A DNA stretch of 64,000 bases. Source: Stenotrophomonas hibiscicola ATCC 19867 (GTDB lineage: Bacteria > Pseudomonadota > Gammaproteobacteria > Xanthomonadales > Xanthomonadaceae). The notes beneath the pieces were generated by a model that saw only the letters and a program-made list of their open reading frames with translations, ran no database searches and was not told where the DNA came from. This document shows, one piece after another, positions 15,576 through 24,536 of the stretch (the stretch's first letter is position 1; every line of letters starts with the position of its first letter). The position numbers were made by a program, and so were the translations under genes. The stretch is taken from the NCBI RefSeq assembly GCF_000382065.1, contig NZ_KB907499.1:233631-297630 (forward strand), read 5' to 3'.

Positions 15576-16106
15576 ATGGACGGCACCACCCTGATTCACG
15601 GCCTGGCCGCAGCACTGGCAATCGCCCTGCTGTCGGTTGGCGCGGGCGCATCCGCGTCCGGCGCCCGCCAGGGCGTGAAGGCACAGCCGGGCGAAATCGT
15701 CCTGTTGCGGGACGTCTCCGCGCGGCCGGCCTATCGCATGGCACCACCGGGCATGGCCCTGATTGCCGACCCGAAGCCACAGCGCGAGATCGCCACCGCA
15801 TTGGGCGCCGGTGGCACGACGAACGGCATGGACGAGTTGAGCGATGAGGACTATGCCGGCATGGGTGCCGGCCAGGCAGCGTCCGTCGCGACACCGGGCG
15901 GCACTACCGTTGAACGGGTCACCCAGCAGGCCCTGGGCGGCACGTTGGGCCGCAGTGGCGACGGCATGGTCGGCAGCAGCCTGGGGGGCGCCATGAGTGG
16001 GCCGCTCGGTGCGGTCGGCAGCAGCACCCGCGGTATCGCCGATACCGTGCGCGGCGCGCTGGCCCAGTTCCCGCTGCAGGGCACGGCCCCGGCAGGTGGA
16101 AAATGA
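15576..16106 (+). CDS. Exported protein, first gene of Fap-like operon
   Basis: A 176-residue protein with a signal peptide (about 1-29). The N-terminal domain (PGEIVLLRDVSARPAYR, MALIADPKP) is compact, and the C-terminal half is Gly/Ser/Ala-rich low-complexity. ATG 15576 follows GGGAG by eight bases. It overlaps the next gene by ATGA. It could be a chaperone-like or minor component of the amyloid system, but I cannot match it to a named Fap protein with confidence. Confidence 0.7.
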   Translation: MDGTTLIHGLAAALAIALLSVGAGASASGARQGVKAQPGEIVLLRDVSARPAYRMAPPGMALIADPKPQREIATALGAGGTTNGMDELSDEDYAGMGAGQAASVATPGGTTVERVTQQALGGTLGRSGDGMVGSSLGGAMSGPLGAVGSSTRGIADTVRGALAQFPLQGTAPAGGK

Positions 16107-16720
16107 AGGCCCTGCACGGCTTGCTTCTGCTGCTCGCTGCCGCGCCCTGGGCGACCCGGGCCGATGACTACGGCGGCATGCTCGCCTATCTCGACGTGGC
16201 CCGCATCGACGGCCACGCACTGGCCGGGGCGACGGGTGCCATCGCCGTGAACCAGGCCGCCGGCGACCTCAACGTGCAGGCCAACCTGCGGGGTATCGCC
16301 AAGGGCGATCGCGCCGACGTGGCGATCAATGCCCGGCAACTGCAGCAGGGCAACCGCGTGCTGTCCGGGCCGCTGCAGGCCGCCGCGATCGTTGGCGGTG
16401 ACGCACTGGCCGGTGCCAGTGGCATCGCATCCATCAACCAGGCCAGCGGCATCGCCAACACGACGCTCAACGTCGTCAGCGCGACGCTGGCCCGACAGGG
16501 CATACGCGAAACCGACGATACGGCCTTGGCCGCCGAGGGTTCCGCGTTGGCAGGGGGGCGGGACGACACCGGTCGCGGCGTCGCGACGGGCACCCGCAGC
16601 GCCGGTGTAGCCAGCACCGCACTGCGGGGATTCGACGGGGTCCTGCAACTCAATCAGATCGCGGGCAACGGCAACGACACGGCCAACGTACTGGGCCTGG
16701 TCGTGCAGGACCGCCCGTGA
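16103..16720 (+). CDS. Exported Fap-like minor amyloid component with imperfect repeats
   Basis: A 205-residue protein with a signal peptide (1-20) and three imperfect repeats containing the N-Q-x-x-G pattern: VNQAAGDLNVQANL, INQASGIANTTLNV and LNQIAGNGNDTANV. This Asn/Gln/Ala-rich periodicity recalls the repeats of Pseudomonas FapB/FapC amyloid proteins. ATGA overlap with the previous gene couples their translation. A nucleator role like FapB is plausible by position and repeats, but is inference. Confidence 0.72.
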   Translation: MKALHGLLLLLAAAPWATRADDYGGMLAYLDVARIDGHALAGATGAIAVNQAAGDLNVQANLRGIAKGDRADVAINARQLQQGNRVLSGPLQAAAIVGGDALAGASGIASINQASGIANTTLNVVSATLARQGIRETDDTALAAEGSALAGGRDDTGRGVATGTRSAGVASTALRGFDGVLQLNQIAGNGNDTANVLGLVVQDRP

Positions 16721-16763
16721 CAACCACCCAACCGATGCACCACCTGATGAGAGAGAGGGCACC

Positions 16764-18080
16764 ATGAAAGCGACCGTCAAACAGACCATGCTCGCCATGG
16801 CGATTGCCACTGCCTCGACCGCCGCTGCGGCCAATGGCTGGGACAACCAGAACGCCAACGCGAACATCAACCACAACCACACCGTCAGCGAGACCCGCAA
16901 CGAAACGCACAACCACACCGACAACGACGTGCGCAATCGCACCGTCAACGTCAATGTGCAGAAGCACAGCAACATCCAGGCCGACGAACGCAAGGAAAAG
17001 AACAACCACGGCGTCGACGTGAACCTGGAGAAGGACCTGCGCCTGAGCACCGACATCAATTTCTCCGGCGACCCGAACATCACCGGCGACATCGACCTCG
17101 ACTCGGCGGCCATTGCCGTGATCGACAACCGGCAGTCGATCAGCAACAACGCCACCAGCAACAGCCTGGTCACCAACAGCGCGTCGATCGGTGACAGCGT
17201 CGGCGCCGGTGCCTCGGGCAATCTGGGCTTCAATGTCGTCTCCGGCGACAACAATGCGCAGGACAACGCGGCTTCACTATCTGCGGCCGATGCGTCCTTC
17301 AGCTTCGGCATGGCCGACGCCGAGGTGTTCGTCAACCAGGCCGGCTTCGGCAACGCCACCATGAACTCCGGTGTCACCAACGCCGCAGGTCTCAGCGGCA
17401 ACGCCTTTGGCGGCGCGTCCGGCAACATTGGCGTGAACATCGCCTCGGGCAACAACAATGAGCAGAAGAACGCGCTCGCGGCGTCGGTAGCGACCACGGC
17501 GGTGGCCCAGTCGAGCATCAGCTCCAACCAGGTCTCCACCGGCAACACGGTCAGCAACGCCGGCTTCGTGCAGTCCTACACCGATACCGTGCAGGTCGGC
17601 ATGCGTGGCGGCGTCAGCGGCCTGACACTGGCCTATGGCGCGGGCACCTACCGCGGCACCGGCAACGCCTACCAGATGGCCAACTACTACCTGGATACGT
17701 GGAGTGGCGAGCTGCCGCACCCGGGTGGCAACAGCACCGGCCATATCGATCTGGACAACCAGATCCAGAACGCCACGATGAACCCCAACCGGCCGGGGGT
17801 GGGCGGCCTGGGCTTCGATACGCGTGAGAGTGGCACCAGCCAGTTCGTCGAACTGGGCGTGGCTGACCTGTATGCCAGCCTCAGCGGCACGGTCAGCACC
17901 ACGCGGTGGGTGAATGTCAATGCGACCAACACCTCGGCCTTGTCCGGCAGTGCCTTCTCGGGCGCCTCCGGCAACATCGGCGTGAACGTTGCTGCGGGCA
18001 CCGGCAACCTGCAGGCCAACAGCCTGGCCCTGGCAGTGGCCCAGCCCAGCACCGGCGGCGGTGGTGGCAGCGGCGAGTAA
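16764..18080 (+). CDS. Fap-like major amyloid subunit (repeat protein)
   Basis: A 438-residue exported protein (signal peptide 1-23). Residues 24-100 are extremely Asn/His-rich. Three copies of an SGNIGVN-x-A-x-G-x-x-N-x-Q-x-N-type repeat lie at about 148-171, 217-240 and 398-422, separated by long linkers (one with a Tyr/Gly-rich stretch at 270-320). Repeats of this pattern with variable linkers define FapC, the main fibre subunit of Pseudomonas functional amyloid. It has a GAGAG ribosome site and a strong hairpin just downstream, fitting high expression. There is no cysteine in the mature chain. Fibre formation is predicted, not shown. Confidence 0.8.
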   Translation: MKATVKQTMLAMAIATASTAAAANGWDNQNANANINHNHTVSETRNETHNHTDNDVRNRTVNVNVQKHSNIQADERKEKNNHGVDVNLEKDLRLSTDINFSGDPNITGDIDLDSAAIAVIDNRQSISNNATSNSLVTNSASIGDSVGAGASGNLGFNVVSGDNNAQDNAASLSAADASFSFGMADAEVFVNQAGFGNATMNSGVTNAAGLSGNAFGGASGNIGVNIASGNNNEQKNALAASVATTAVAQSSISSNQVSTGNTVSNAGFVQSYTDTVQVGMRGGVSGLTLAYGAGTYRGTGNAYQMANYYLDTWSGELPHPGGNSTGHIDLDNQIQNATMNPNRPGVGGLGFDTRESGTSQFVELGVADLYASLSGTVSTTRWVNVNATNTSALSGSAFSGASGNIGVNVAAGTGNLQANSLALAVAQPSTGGGGGSGE

Positions 18081-18118
18081 GCGCAACACCCCGGCCGTCC
18101 GCCAATGGCCGGGTCCCC

Positions 18119-18159
18119 GGGAGCCCCTGTTCCTCCTCCCCCTTGGGGCAGGGGCTCCC
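18119..18159 (+). terminator. Strong intra-operon hairpin after the amyloid subunit gene
   Basis: GGGAGCCCCTG (18119-18129) is perfectly complementary to 18149-18159, with CCCC/GGGG in the 19-base loop able to extend the structure. There is no U-run, so it is more likely a partial terminator, attenuator or mRNA-stabilising 3' end than a full stop. It would let the subunit be made in excess of the C39 peptidase and exporter downstream. Confidence 0.6.
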
Positions 18160-18180
18160 CCCTGCTGCCGGAGAACGTAG

Positions 18181-18885
18181 ATGATCCGTTGCCCTCCATC
18201 GATGCGCCTGCTGGCCTTCCTGTTGCTGATGGGCACCGCATCGGCATGGGCGGGCGAGGTCCACTTCGCCGGCGTGCTGCCCAATGGCGCGCTGCTGCAG
18301 CAGAAGGTGGAAAGCATGCAGGAGCGGCGCTACCGCAACGTGGTGCGCCAGCACACCGATTACAGCTGCGGGGCGGCCGCATTGGCGACCATCCTGCGCC
18401 ATGCCTATCACCTGCAGACCGACGAAGCGACGGTGATCGAAGGAATGATGGGGGTTTCCGATCCAGCGCTGGTGGCCGAACGCGGCTTCTCCCTGCTCGA
18501 CATCAAGCGCTACGTGGAATCGCTGGGCATGCGTGGCCGGGGCTACCGCATCGATGAAACACGACTGCGCACCCTTCGCGTGCCAGGACTGGTGCTGATG
18601 GACGTGCGCGGCTTCCGCCATTTCGTGGTGCTCAAGCAGGTGCGCAACGGCATCGTGGAAGTGGCTGACCCGATCCTCGGCAACCGCAGCCTGGCGCTGC
18701 CGGAGTTCCTGGCCGCCTGGCCATCGCGCGCGGTCTTCGTGGTGATCGGCAGCGACTTCGATCGCAACACCGTTCTTCTGCAACCCAGCGAACGGCCAAG
18801 TGCCCGCGCGCTCTATGCGCGGCAAGGGCCGATCACCGATGCCGAACTGGTCGACTTCGGCTTCAGCCACGCCGACCTGTTCTGA
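18181..18885 (+). CDS. C39-family cysteine peptidase (FapD-like)
   Basis: A 234-residue exported protein (signal peptide to about residue 25) with a C39 papain-like domain. The catalytic residues are visible: Cys63 in DYSCGAAALA, His147 in GFRHFVVL and Asp163 in VADPILGN. It has no ABC-transporter part. In Pseudomonas fap operons a stand-alone C39 protein (FapD) is required for fibre export or processing. ATG 18181 follows GGAG by seven bases; ATG 18202 is an alternative. It sits between subunit and exporter genes as in fap. Confidence 0.88.
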   Translation: MIRCPPSMRLLAFLLLMGTASAWAGEVHFAGVLPNGALLQQKVESMQERRYRNVVRQHTDYSCGAAALATILRHAYHLQTDEATVIEGMMGVSDPALVAERGFSLLDIKRYVESLGMRGRGYRIDETRLRTLRVPGLVLMDVRGFRHFVVLKQVRNGIVEVADPILGNRSLALPEFLAAWPSRAVFVVIGSDFDRNTVLLQPSERPSARALYARQGPITDAELVDFGFSHADLF

Positions 18886-18897
18886 GGAGGTACGACC

Positions 18898-19647
18898 ATG
18901 TTCCGTCAACACGTATGGATGGCTCTGCTGCTGATGGCCCCTGCCCTGCCCCTGCAGGCCGCCGACGGCAGGACCGGGCGTGGACTCACGGAAATCCCCG
19001 ACCCGGAGCTGAGCCTGATGCGGGGGCGCTACACCGTGGGTGGCAACAACGTTGCCTGGTTCGGGGTCACCATGGTGTCGCAGTGGCAGGCCAGCAACGG
19101 CACGACCCTGCAGGGCAGCCTGACCCTGGGCATGGACTTCCGTGGTGGTGGCGCGCCGAAGCTCAGCTTCCAGCCCAGCGTGCATGTCACGGCAGCCGAT
19201 GCGCCGCTGCCCGATACCCACGGACGCAGCATCGACAGCAGCGGCCTGGCCAATGCCAGCGGCCTGGTGCAGAGCGTGCAGGTGGCCGGCGATGGCAATG
19301 TCGCGCGCAACGTCACCACGCTGACCGTCCGCGAGGGTGGCGTGCCGGCTGTTCTCTCTGATGGCGCAAGCAACGTCACCGCGCAGCAGGCCGGCACCAG
19401 CGCGACGGCCGTGCTGGAAGGCAACCAGGCACGCCTGCTGCTGCAGGTGGATGGCCAGGGGCTGGTGCAGCAGTGGATCCGCAATGGCAGCGTCGGCCAG
19501 GGCATCGCCCTTACCGGTGATGGCCAGATCGCCAGCAACCAGCTGCGGCTGGAGCTGGTGCGCAACGCCGTGGGCGGCAACCTGCCGTTGAGCCAGAACG
19601 TGGCCCAGGCGATTGCGTTGAACCGCGGCATGGGGCCGGGCCAGTAG
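18898..19647 (+). CDS. Exported Fap-like accessory component (FapE-like position)
   Basis: A 249-residue protein with a signal peptide (1-21). The N-terminal module DPELSLMRGRYTVGGNNVAWFGVTMVSQW is compact and glycine-rich. The rest alternates beta-prone segments with N/Q/A-rich stretches (SGLVQSVQVAGDGNVARN). It follows the C39 gene by 12 bases with a GAGGAGG site. Its place between FapD-like and FapF-like genes matches FapE, a minor fibre component. The low sequence complexity makes the family assignment tentative. Confidence 0.68.
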   Translation: MFRQHVWMALLLMAPALPLQAADGRTGRGLTEIPDPELSLMRGRYTVGGNNVAWFGVTMVSQWQASNGTTLQGSLTLGMDFRGGGAPKLSFQPSVHVTAADAPLPDTHGRSIDSSGLANASGLVQSVQVAGDGNVARNVTTLTVREGGVPAVLSDGASNVTAQQAGTSATAVLEGNQARLLLQVDGQGLVQQWIRNGSVGQGIALTGDGQIASNQLRLELVRNAVGGNLPLSQNVAQAIALNRGMGPGQ

Positions 19648-19693
19648 CAGGGCCTGGCATTGGGGGAAACGCTCCACAACGCAGGACACGAAC

Positions 19694-20986
19694 ATGCACA
19701 CCCTGATGAGGATCACCCCGTTGGCGCTGGCGGCGCTGGCGGGCACCGCCCTTGCCGTGCCGCCGACGCCTGACGATGGCGCAGACGTGCAGGCCCTGGC
19801 CAACCAGCTGGAACAGCTGAAAGCCAACTACGCACAGGAAGTGCGGCGGCTGCGCGAACTGGACATGCAGGTGCAGGCCATGCAGGCACGCTTGGGCGGG
19901 CGGGTTGGCCCAGCCTCGACCCCACCGGCCGCACCATTGGCGCAGGCAGCGGCCGCCGCGGTTCCACCGAGCAGCGAGGGCTACGCCAGTACCGCTGCCG
20001 AGGCCCAACAGGCCAAGCAGGAGTCGCGGCGCAGCGTGGACGACGTGAAGCAGCAGCAATCGGCCCTGTTCTCCCGTCGCTTCACCATCGAGAACAGCCT
20101 CACCTACGCCCGCTATGACCGCAAGCAGCTCACCCTCAACGGCTTCCTCGCGTTGGACGCCATCTTCCTCGGCAATATCGCCATCGAGAACGTGGAGTCC
20201 GACTCGCTGACCTATAACGTGGCGGCCCGCTGGGGCGTCAGCCCGAACCTGACCCTCAACCTGGATGTGCCCTACCTGGCGCGGCGCACCGTATACCAGA
20301 AAGGCGGCGCCGGCGGTGCAGCGGCCGCCATCGCGCAGGAGCAGACCAACGGCAACGGCCTGGGCGACATTGGCCTGAGCGCGAACTACCGGCTGTTCGG
20401 CGAACGCGGCTGGCGCCCGGAGACCGTGCTCACGGCCGGTGTCACCGCCCCCACCGGGCGCGCGCCCTACGGCCTGGACTGGAAGGTGATCGAACGCGAT
20501 GACGACGACTACATCCGCTTCGCCGTGCCGCGCGAGCAACCCACCGGCAACGGCGTATGGCAGGCCAACCTCGGCCTGTCGATGGTGAAGACCGCTGACC
20601 CGGCCATCCTGTTCGCCAACATCGGGTACGTGCACTCCATCCCTCGCGGCTTCAGCGACATCGACAGCAATCCGGATACGGTCAACCCAGGCGACGTGAA
20701 GCTGGGCGGCTCGGTGTACTTCGGTGCAGGTGTTGCCTTCGCATTCAACGAGCGGACCAGCCTGAGCCTGTCCTTCAGCGACCGCATCAGCGCCCGCGCC
20801 TCCACCCGCTTCCAGGGTGGCAAGTGGATGAAAGTGATCGGCAGTGACGCCAATGCGGCATCACTGAACCTGGGCGTGACCTATGCGTTGAACCAGCACA
20901 CCACGCTGGTGACGTTGCTGGGCATCGGGCTGACCCCGGATGCGCCGGACTTCACGTTGGCGTTCAAGATTCCTTACATGCTCTAG
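19694..20986 (+). CDS. FapF-like outer-membrane amyloid exporter
   Basis: A 430-residue protein with signal peptide (about 1-21), a coiled coil at 28-66 (ALANQLEQLKANYAQEVRRL), an Ala/Pro linker, a second helical stretch (about 100-125) and a beta-barrel domain from about 130 to the C-terminus. The barrel ends in aromatic/hydrophobic strands (FTLAFKIPYML). This order of coiled coil, plug helix and barrel matches FapF, the trimeric outer-membrane pore that secretes Fap subunits; length is also typical. It is the last gene of the cassette. Confidence 0.82.
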   Translation: MHTLMRITPLALAALAGTALAVPPTPDDGADVQALANQLEQLKANYAQEVRRLRELDMQVQAMQARLGGRVGPASTPPAAPLAQAAAAAVPPSSEGYASTAAEAQQAKQESRRSVDDVKQQQSALFSRRFTIENSLTYARYDRKQLTLNGFLALDAIFLGNIAIENVESDSLTYNVAARWGVSPNLTLNLDVPYLARRTVYQKGGAGGAAAAIAQEQTNGNGLGDIGLSANYRLFGERGWRPETVLTAGVTAPTGRAPYGLDWKVIERDDDDYIRFAVPREQPTGNGVWQANLGLSMVKTADPAILFANIGYVHSIPRGFSDIDSNPDTVNPGDVKLGGSVYFGAGVAFAFNERTSLSLSFSDRISARASTRFQGGKWMKVIGSDANAASLNLGVTYALNQHTTLVTLLGIGLTPDAPDFTLAFKIPYML

Positions 20987-21037
20987 CGGCCACTGCCCAT
21001 GGCATGATGGGCGCTCTGCGGCCAGCGGACGTCCATC

Positions 21038-21922
21038 ATGCGCATCGGATTCCTGGGACTTGGAGTGATGGGAACGCCCATGGCGGCCCATCTGGCTCGC
21101 GCAGGTTACGAGGTATGCGGCTGGTCGCGCTCCGACCGCAACCATGCGGCCGCGCGCACCGCCTGCATCAACGTCTGCGAGGCGGTGGACGAGGTATTCG
21201 CGGCCTGCGACACCCTCATCCTGATGCTGGCCAATGACGATGCCATCGACAACGTGCTCGATCGGCATGGCGCGGCGTTTGGCGAGCGGGTCGAGGGCCG
21301 CCTGCTGATCAACATGGGTACCAGCTCGGCAGCGTACTCACAGGCGCTGGCCGAACAGATCCGTGCCGCGGGCGGCCGCTACGTGGAAGCGCCGGTGTCT
21401 GGCTCACGCGTGCAGGCCGAAGCGGCGCAGCTGGTGATCCTGCTGGCCGGTGCCGATGTCGACCTCGCGGCAGCCGCCCCACTGGTTGCACCGATGGGCA
21501 GGCAAACGGTGTGCTGTGGTGCAGTGCCGTCCGCACTGCGCATGAAACTGGCGGTGAACCTGTACCTGATCACCTTGGTCACCGGCTTGGCCGAAGCGGT
21601 GTACTTCGCCGAAGCACACGGCATCGAGCTTGACCGCTTCGCGCAGGTGCTCAACGCGGGGCCGATGGCCAGCGAAGTATCGCGAATCAAGCTGGACAAA
21701 ATGATCCGTGGTGACTTCAGCGTGCAGGCGTCGATCACCGACGTGCGCAAGAACAGTGGGCTGGTAGCCGCTGCCGCCCATGAGGTGGGCATGCATGCGC
21801 CCTTGATCGACGCCAGCGACGCGCTGTTCGCACAGGCACTGGCGTCCGGATCGGGGGCGCTGGACATGGCGGCCGTGCTGCAGGCGGTACGGGCCGGGCC
21901 AACCGGCACTGGCCGGCGCTGA
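21038..21922 (+). CDS. NAD(P)-dependent beta-hydroxyacid dehydrogenase
   Basis: A 294-residue cytoplasmic oxidoreductase of the 3-hydroxyisobutyrate/tartronate semialdehyde reductase family. The N-terminal Rossmann signature GFLGLGVMGTPMA is at 4-16; the substrate-binding block PVSGSRVQAE is near 125; the catalytic lysine lies in MKLAVN (Lys170 region). The C-terminal helical domain follows (SRIKLDKMIRGDFS). The substrate is a small hydroxyacid, not further identifiable. It stands alone after the amyloid operon. Confidence 0.9.
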   Translation: MRIGFLGLGVMGTPMAAHLARAGYEVCGWSRSDRNHAAARTACINVCEAVDEVFAACDTLILMLANDDAIDNVLDRHGAAFGERVEGRLLINMGTSSAAYSQALAEQIRAAGGRYVEAPVSGSRVQAEAAQLVILLAGADVDLAAAAPLVAPMGRQTVCCGAVPSALRMKLAVNLYLITLVTGLAEAVYFAEAHGIELDRFAQVLNAGPMASEVSRIKLDKMIRGDFSVQASITDVRKNSGLVAAAAHEVGMHAPLIDASDALFAQALASGSGALDMAAVLQAVRAGPTGTGRR

Positions 21923-22023
21923 TCCGGATTCATGTTCCGGCACTACTGCCGTCCTCCACCGCTGCTATATTCAGTCCAGCTCGGCAGGCATGGTGCCTGC
22001 CCTCGAATCACAGGGAGTTGGAC

Positions 22024-23163
22024 ATGGGTCTGGTACAGGCGGTGAAGGGGGCGGTTGGCGGTGTGCTGGCCGACCAGTGGAAGGACTTCTACACCGTGCC
22101 GGCGGGCCTGCCGTCCACGGCCGCCCTGTTCGCGGCGGTGCCGCAGGGCACCAATGCCGGCCGCGGCTCCAACACCAGTGGCTCGTCCAACATCATCACC
22201 AACGGCTCGAAAATCATCGTGCCCGAAGGTTACGGCCTGCTGCTGTTCCAGGACGGTGCGATCACCGCATTCGTCGCCGAACCGGGTGGCTACGAATGGC
22301 GTTCGGACGATCTGAACTCGCAGTCGATCTTCGCCGGCGACGGCCTGGTCAGCACCTTCATCAAGCAGAGCTGGGAACGCTTCAAGTTCGGCGGCCAGCC
22401 GGGCGCGCAGCAGGCGGCCTACTTCGTCTCGCTGAAGGAATTGCCGGACAACCGCTTCGGCACCCAGTCGGAAATCTACTGGGACGACGGATTCCTCAAT
22501 ACCCAGGTCGGTGCGATCACCCGCGGCTCGTACACGCTGAAGATCGTCGACCCGATCCTGTTCGTGAAGAACTTCGTGCCGGCCAGCTACCTGCGGCCGG
22601 GCCAGGTGTTCGACTTCACCGATCTGGACAACGCCGCTGCCAGCCAACTGTTCAATGAAGTGGTCGGTTCGCTGGCGCCGGCCTTCAGCCTGTATACCAA
22701 CGATCCGGGCAAGGGCAACCGCATCACCAAGCTGCAGCAGGACTCGCTGGGCTTCGCGCAGAGCCTGTCGGCCGCCGTCGAACAGGGTTACCAATGGAAG
22801 TCCGACCGCGGCCTGGCCATCGTCAAGACCGCCATCGTCTCGATCGAGTACGACGCCAACACCCGCGAACTGCTGAAGACCGTGCAGCGCGCCGATGCGC
22901 TGTCCGGTTCGCGCGGCAATTCCAACCTGCAGGCCAGCGTTGCCCAGGGCATCCAATCGGCCGGCGAAAACGGCGGCGCGGCAGGTCTGGTCGGTGTCGG
23001 TATGGCATCTGGCATGTTCGGTGTCGGCGGCATGCAGCAGCCGGCCACCCCGGCGGCCGACGATCCGGTCGCCAAGCTGAAGAAGGCCAAGGAAATGCTC
23101 GATCTGGGCTTGATCACCCAGAGCGATTACGACGCGCTCAAGGCCAAGGCACTGGGCCTGTAA
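22024..23163 (+). CDS. SPFH-domain protein with C-terminal SHOCT motif
   Basis: A 379-residue protein of the YdjI/virion-core-like SPFH branch. The SPFH/band-7 region spans about 35-240 (SKIIVPEGYGLLLFQDGAI, GSYTLKIVDPILFVKNFV). A Gly/Met-rich linker precedes a SHOCT oligomerisation motif at the C-end (DDPVAKLKKAKEMLDLGLIT). There is no transmembrane helix. ATG 22024 follows GGGAG; a TTG two codons earlier is less likely. It is followed by a zinc-ribbon and a small membrane gene in one unit, suggesting a membrane-associated scaffold. Confidence 0.88.
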   Translation: MGLVQAVKGAVGGVLADQWKDFYTVPAGLPSTAALFAAVPQGTNAGRGSNTSGSSNIITNGSKIIVPEGYGLLLFQDGAITAFVAEPGGYEWRSDDLNSQSIFAGDGLVSTFIKQSWERFKFGGQPGAQQAAYFVSLKELPDNRFGTQSEIYWDDGFLNTQVGAITRGSYTLKIVDPILFVKNFVPASYLRPGQVFDFTDLDNAAASQLFNEVVGSLAPAFSLYTNDPGKGNRITKLQQDSLGFAQSLSAAVEQGYQWKSDRGLAIVKTAIVSIEYDANTRELLKTVQRADALSGSRGNSNLQASVAQGIQSAGENGGAAGLVGVGMASGMFGVGGMQQPATPAADDPVAKLKKAKEMLDLGLITQSDYDALKAKALGL

Positions 23164-23183
23164 CGGCAGGACGTACACCCAAC

Positions 23184-24536
23184 ATGTCCGATCCCCGAAA
23201 CGGCCCACCGCCGCTGCCCGGATCCGCGCCCGCGACGCCGCCACCCTTGCCGGCGGCGTCGTTGGATGGGCCCGGTTCGCCGCAGGACGTCCCTCCCCTG
23301 CCCGGCAGCTTCCCGCTGGACACCTCCAAACTGCCGCAGGCCATCCGCGATGAAGTGGAAGCGCCCGATCCTGTGGCCATCGATACCTCGGCCAGCGAGC
23401 TGAAGGACGGTCTCAACCGCTGCCCGAAGTGCGGCGCCACCGACATCCGTCCCAAAGCCGGGACCGATATCCTGGTCTGCCTGTACTGCCGTCACGAATG
23501 GCATGGCGCGCGGGTCGAGGAAGAATTCGGCCTTGGCGAAGCCATCGACCAGCTGCGCGGTACGGTCATCGCCTCCGGTGCGCGTGACATCGATGCCGAC
23601 ACCTCGGCACTGATGACGTTCAAATGCACCGGGTGCGGCGCAGAAGTCACGGTCAATACCGAGAGTACGATGACGGCGCGCTGCCACTGGTGCCGCCACG
23701 TCTTCGGCGTCAACGAGCAGATCGCCAACGGCGCGGTGCCCGATGCGGTGCTGCCCTTCCATATCAAGAAGGACGATGCGGTCGCGCGCATCCACCAGTT
23801 CGTCGACAAGCGCCGCATGTTCGCGCTGAAGGCATTCAAGGATCAGTTCACCCCGGAGAACGTGGTGGGCGTGTTCCTGCCCTACATGATCGTCGACAGC
23901 AATGTCAGCGCGGCTGTGGCCGGCAAGGGCGAGATCCAGACCCGGCAGTACACCGTGGGCAGCGAGAAAAACAAGCGCACCCTGTATGACGCCGACGTCT
24001 ACCAGGTCGAACGCCAGGTCGATTTCACCGTGGATGACCTTCCGCTGGAATCCTCGGCCGAGCGCGGGAATCTTGATATCCGCGCCAACACCAACAACAT
24101 CATCAACACTATCCTGCCATTCGACACCAAGAACGCGGTGAAATGGAACGCTTCGTACCTGGCCGGCTTCACCTCTGAAAAACGCAATCTCGACGTGGAA
24201 AAGCTGCGGCCGCGGCTGGAAGACCAGCTTCTGTCGATTGCCCGCGCACAGGTGGAAGGTTCGGTGAGGCGCTACAACCGTGGCGTGCGTTGGGAACAGG
24301 AACAGCTGGAGGTGCACGGAACGCGCTGGGTGTCGATGTACCTGCCGGTGTGGTTGTACTCGTATCACCAGCCCGGAAAGAACGGCGGCATGTTGCACTA
24401 CATCGCGGTGAACGGCCGTACCGGCGAAACCATGGGCAGCGTGCCAGTGCAGCAATGGAAGATGCTGCTGGCGGCACTGGCCACCGGCACCATCATTGAA
24501 GCCCTCGCAATTGCCTTCCTGGTAGCATCGACATGA
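23184..24536 (+). CDS. Double zinc-ribbon protein with C-terminal membrane anchor
   Basis: A 450-residue protein: Pro-rich N-terminus (1-55), a first zinc ribbon (CPKCG...CLYCRHEW, about 80-105), a second (CTGCG...CHWCRHVF, about 150-175), a long mixed domain and a hydrophobic segment at the very C-end (about 428-447). Such TFIIB-like ribbon proteins often accompany SPFH proteins. It overlaps the next gene by ATGA. The zinc ligands and anchor are clear; the biochemical role is unknown. Confidence 0.82.
   Translation: MSDPRNGPPPLPGSAPATPPPLPAASLDGPGSPQDVPPLPGSFPLDTSKLPQAIRDEVEAPDPVAIDTSASELKDGLNRCPKCGATDIRPKAGTDILVCLYCRHEWHGARVEEEFGLGEAIDQLRGTVIASGARDIDADTSALMTFKCTGCGAEVTVNTESTMTARCHWCRHVFGVNEQIANGAVPDAVLPFHIKKDDAVARIHQFVDKRRMFALKAFKDQFTPENVVGVFLPYMIVDSNVSAAVAGKGEIQTRQYTVGSEKNKRTLYDADVYQVERQVDFTVDDLPLESSAERGNLDIRANTNNIINTILPFDTKNAVKWNASYLAGFTSEKRNLDVEKLRPRLEDQLLSIARAQVEGSVRRYNRGVRWEQEQLEVHGTRWVSMYLPVWLYSYHQPGKNGGMLHYIAVNGRTGETMGSVPVQQWKMLLAALATGTIIEALAIAFLVAST

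Noticed and set aside
15851..17557. A 568-codon minus-strand frame with apparent hydrophobic stretches opposite the amyloid subunit
   Set aside because: The hydrophobic look arises from the complement of Asn/Asp/Gly-rich codons of the sense repeat protein. No start signal.
17917..19827. A 636-codon open frame opposite the amyloid operon
   Set aside because: It spans three separate sense genes and their gaps, has no ribosome site and no domain.
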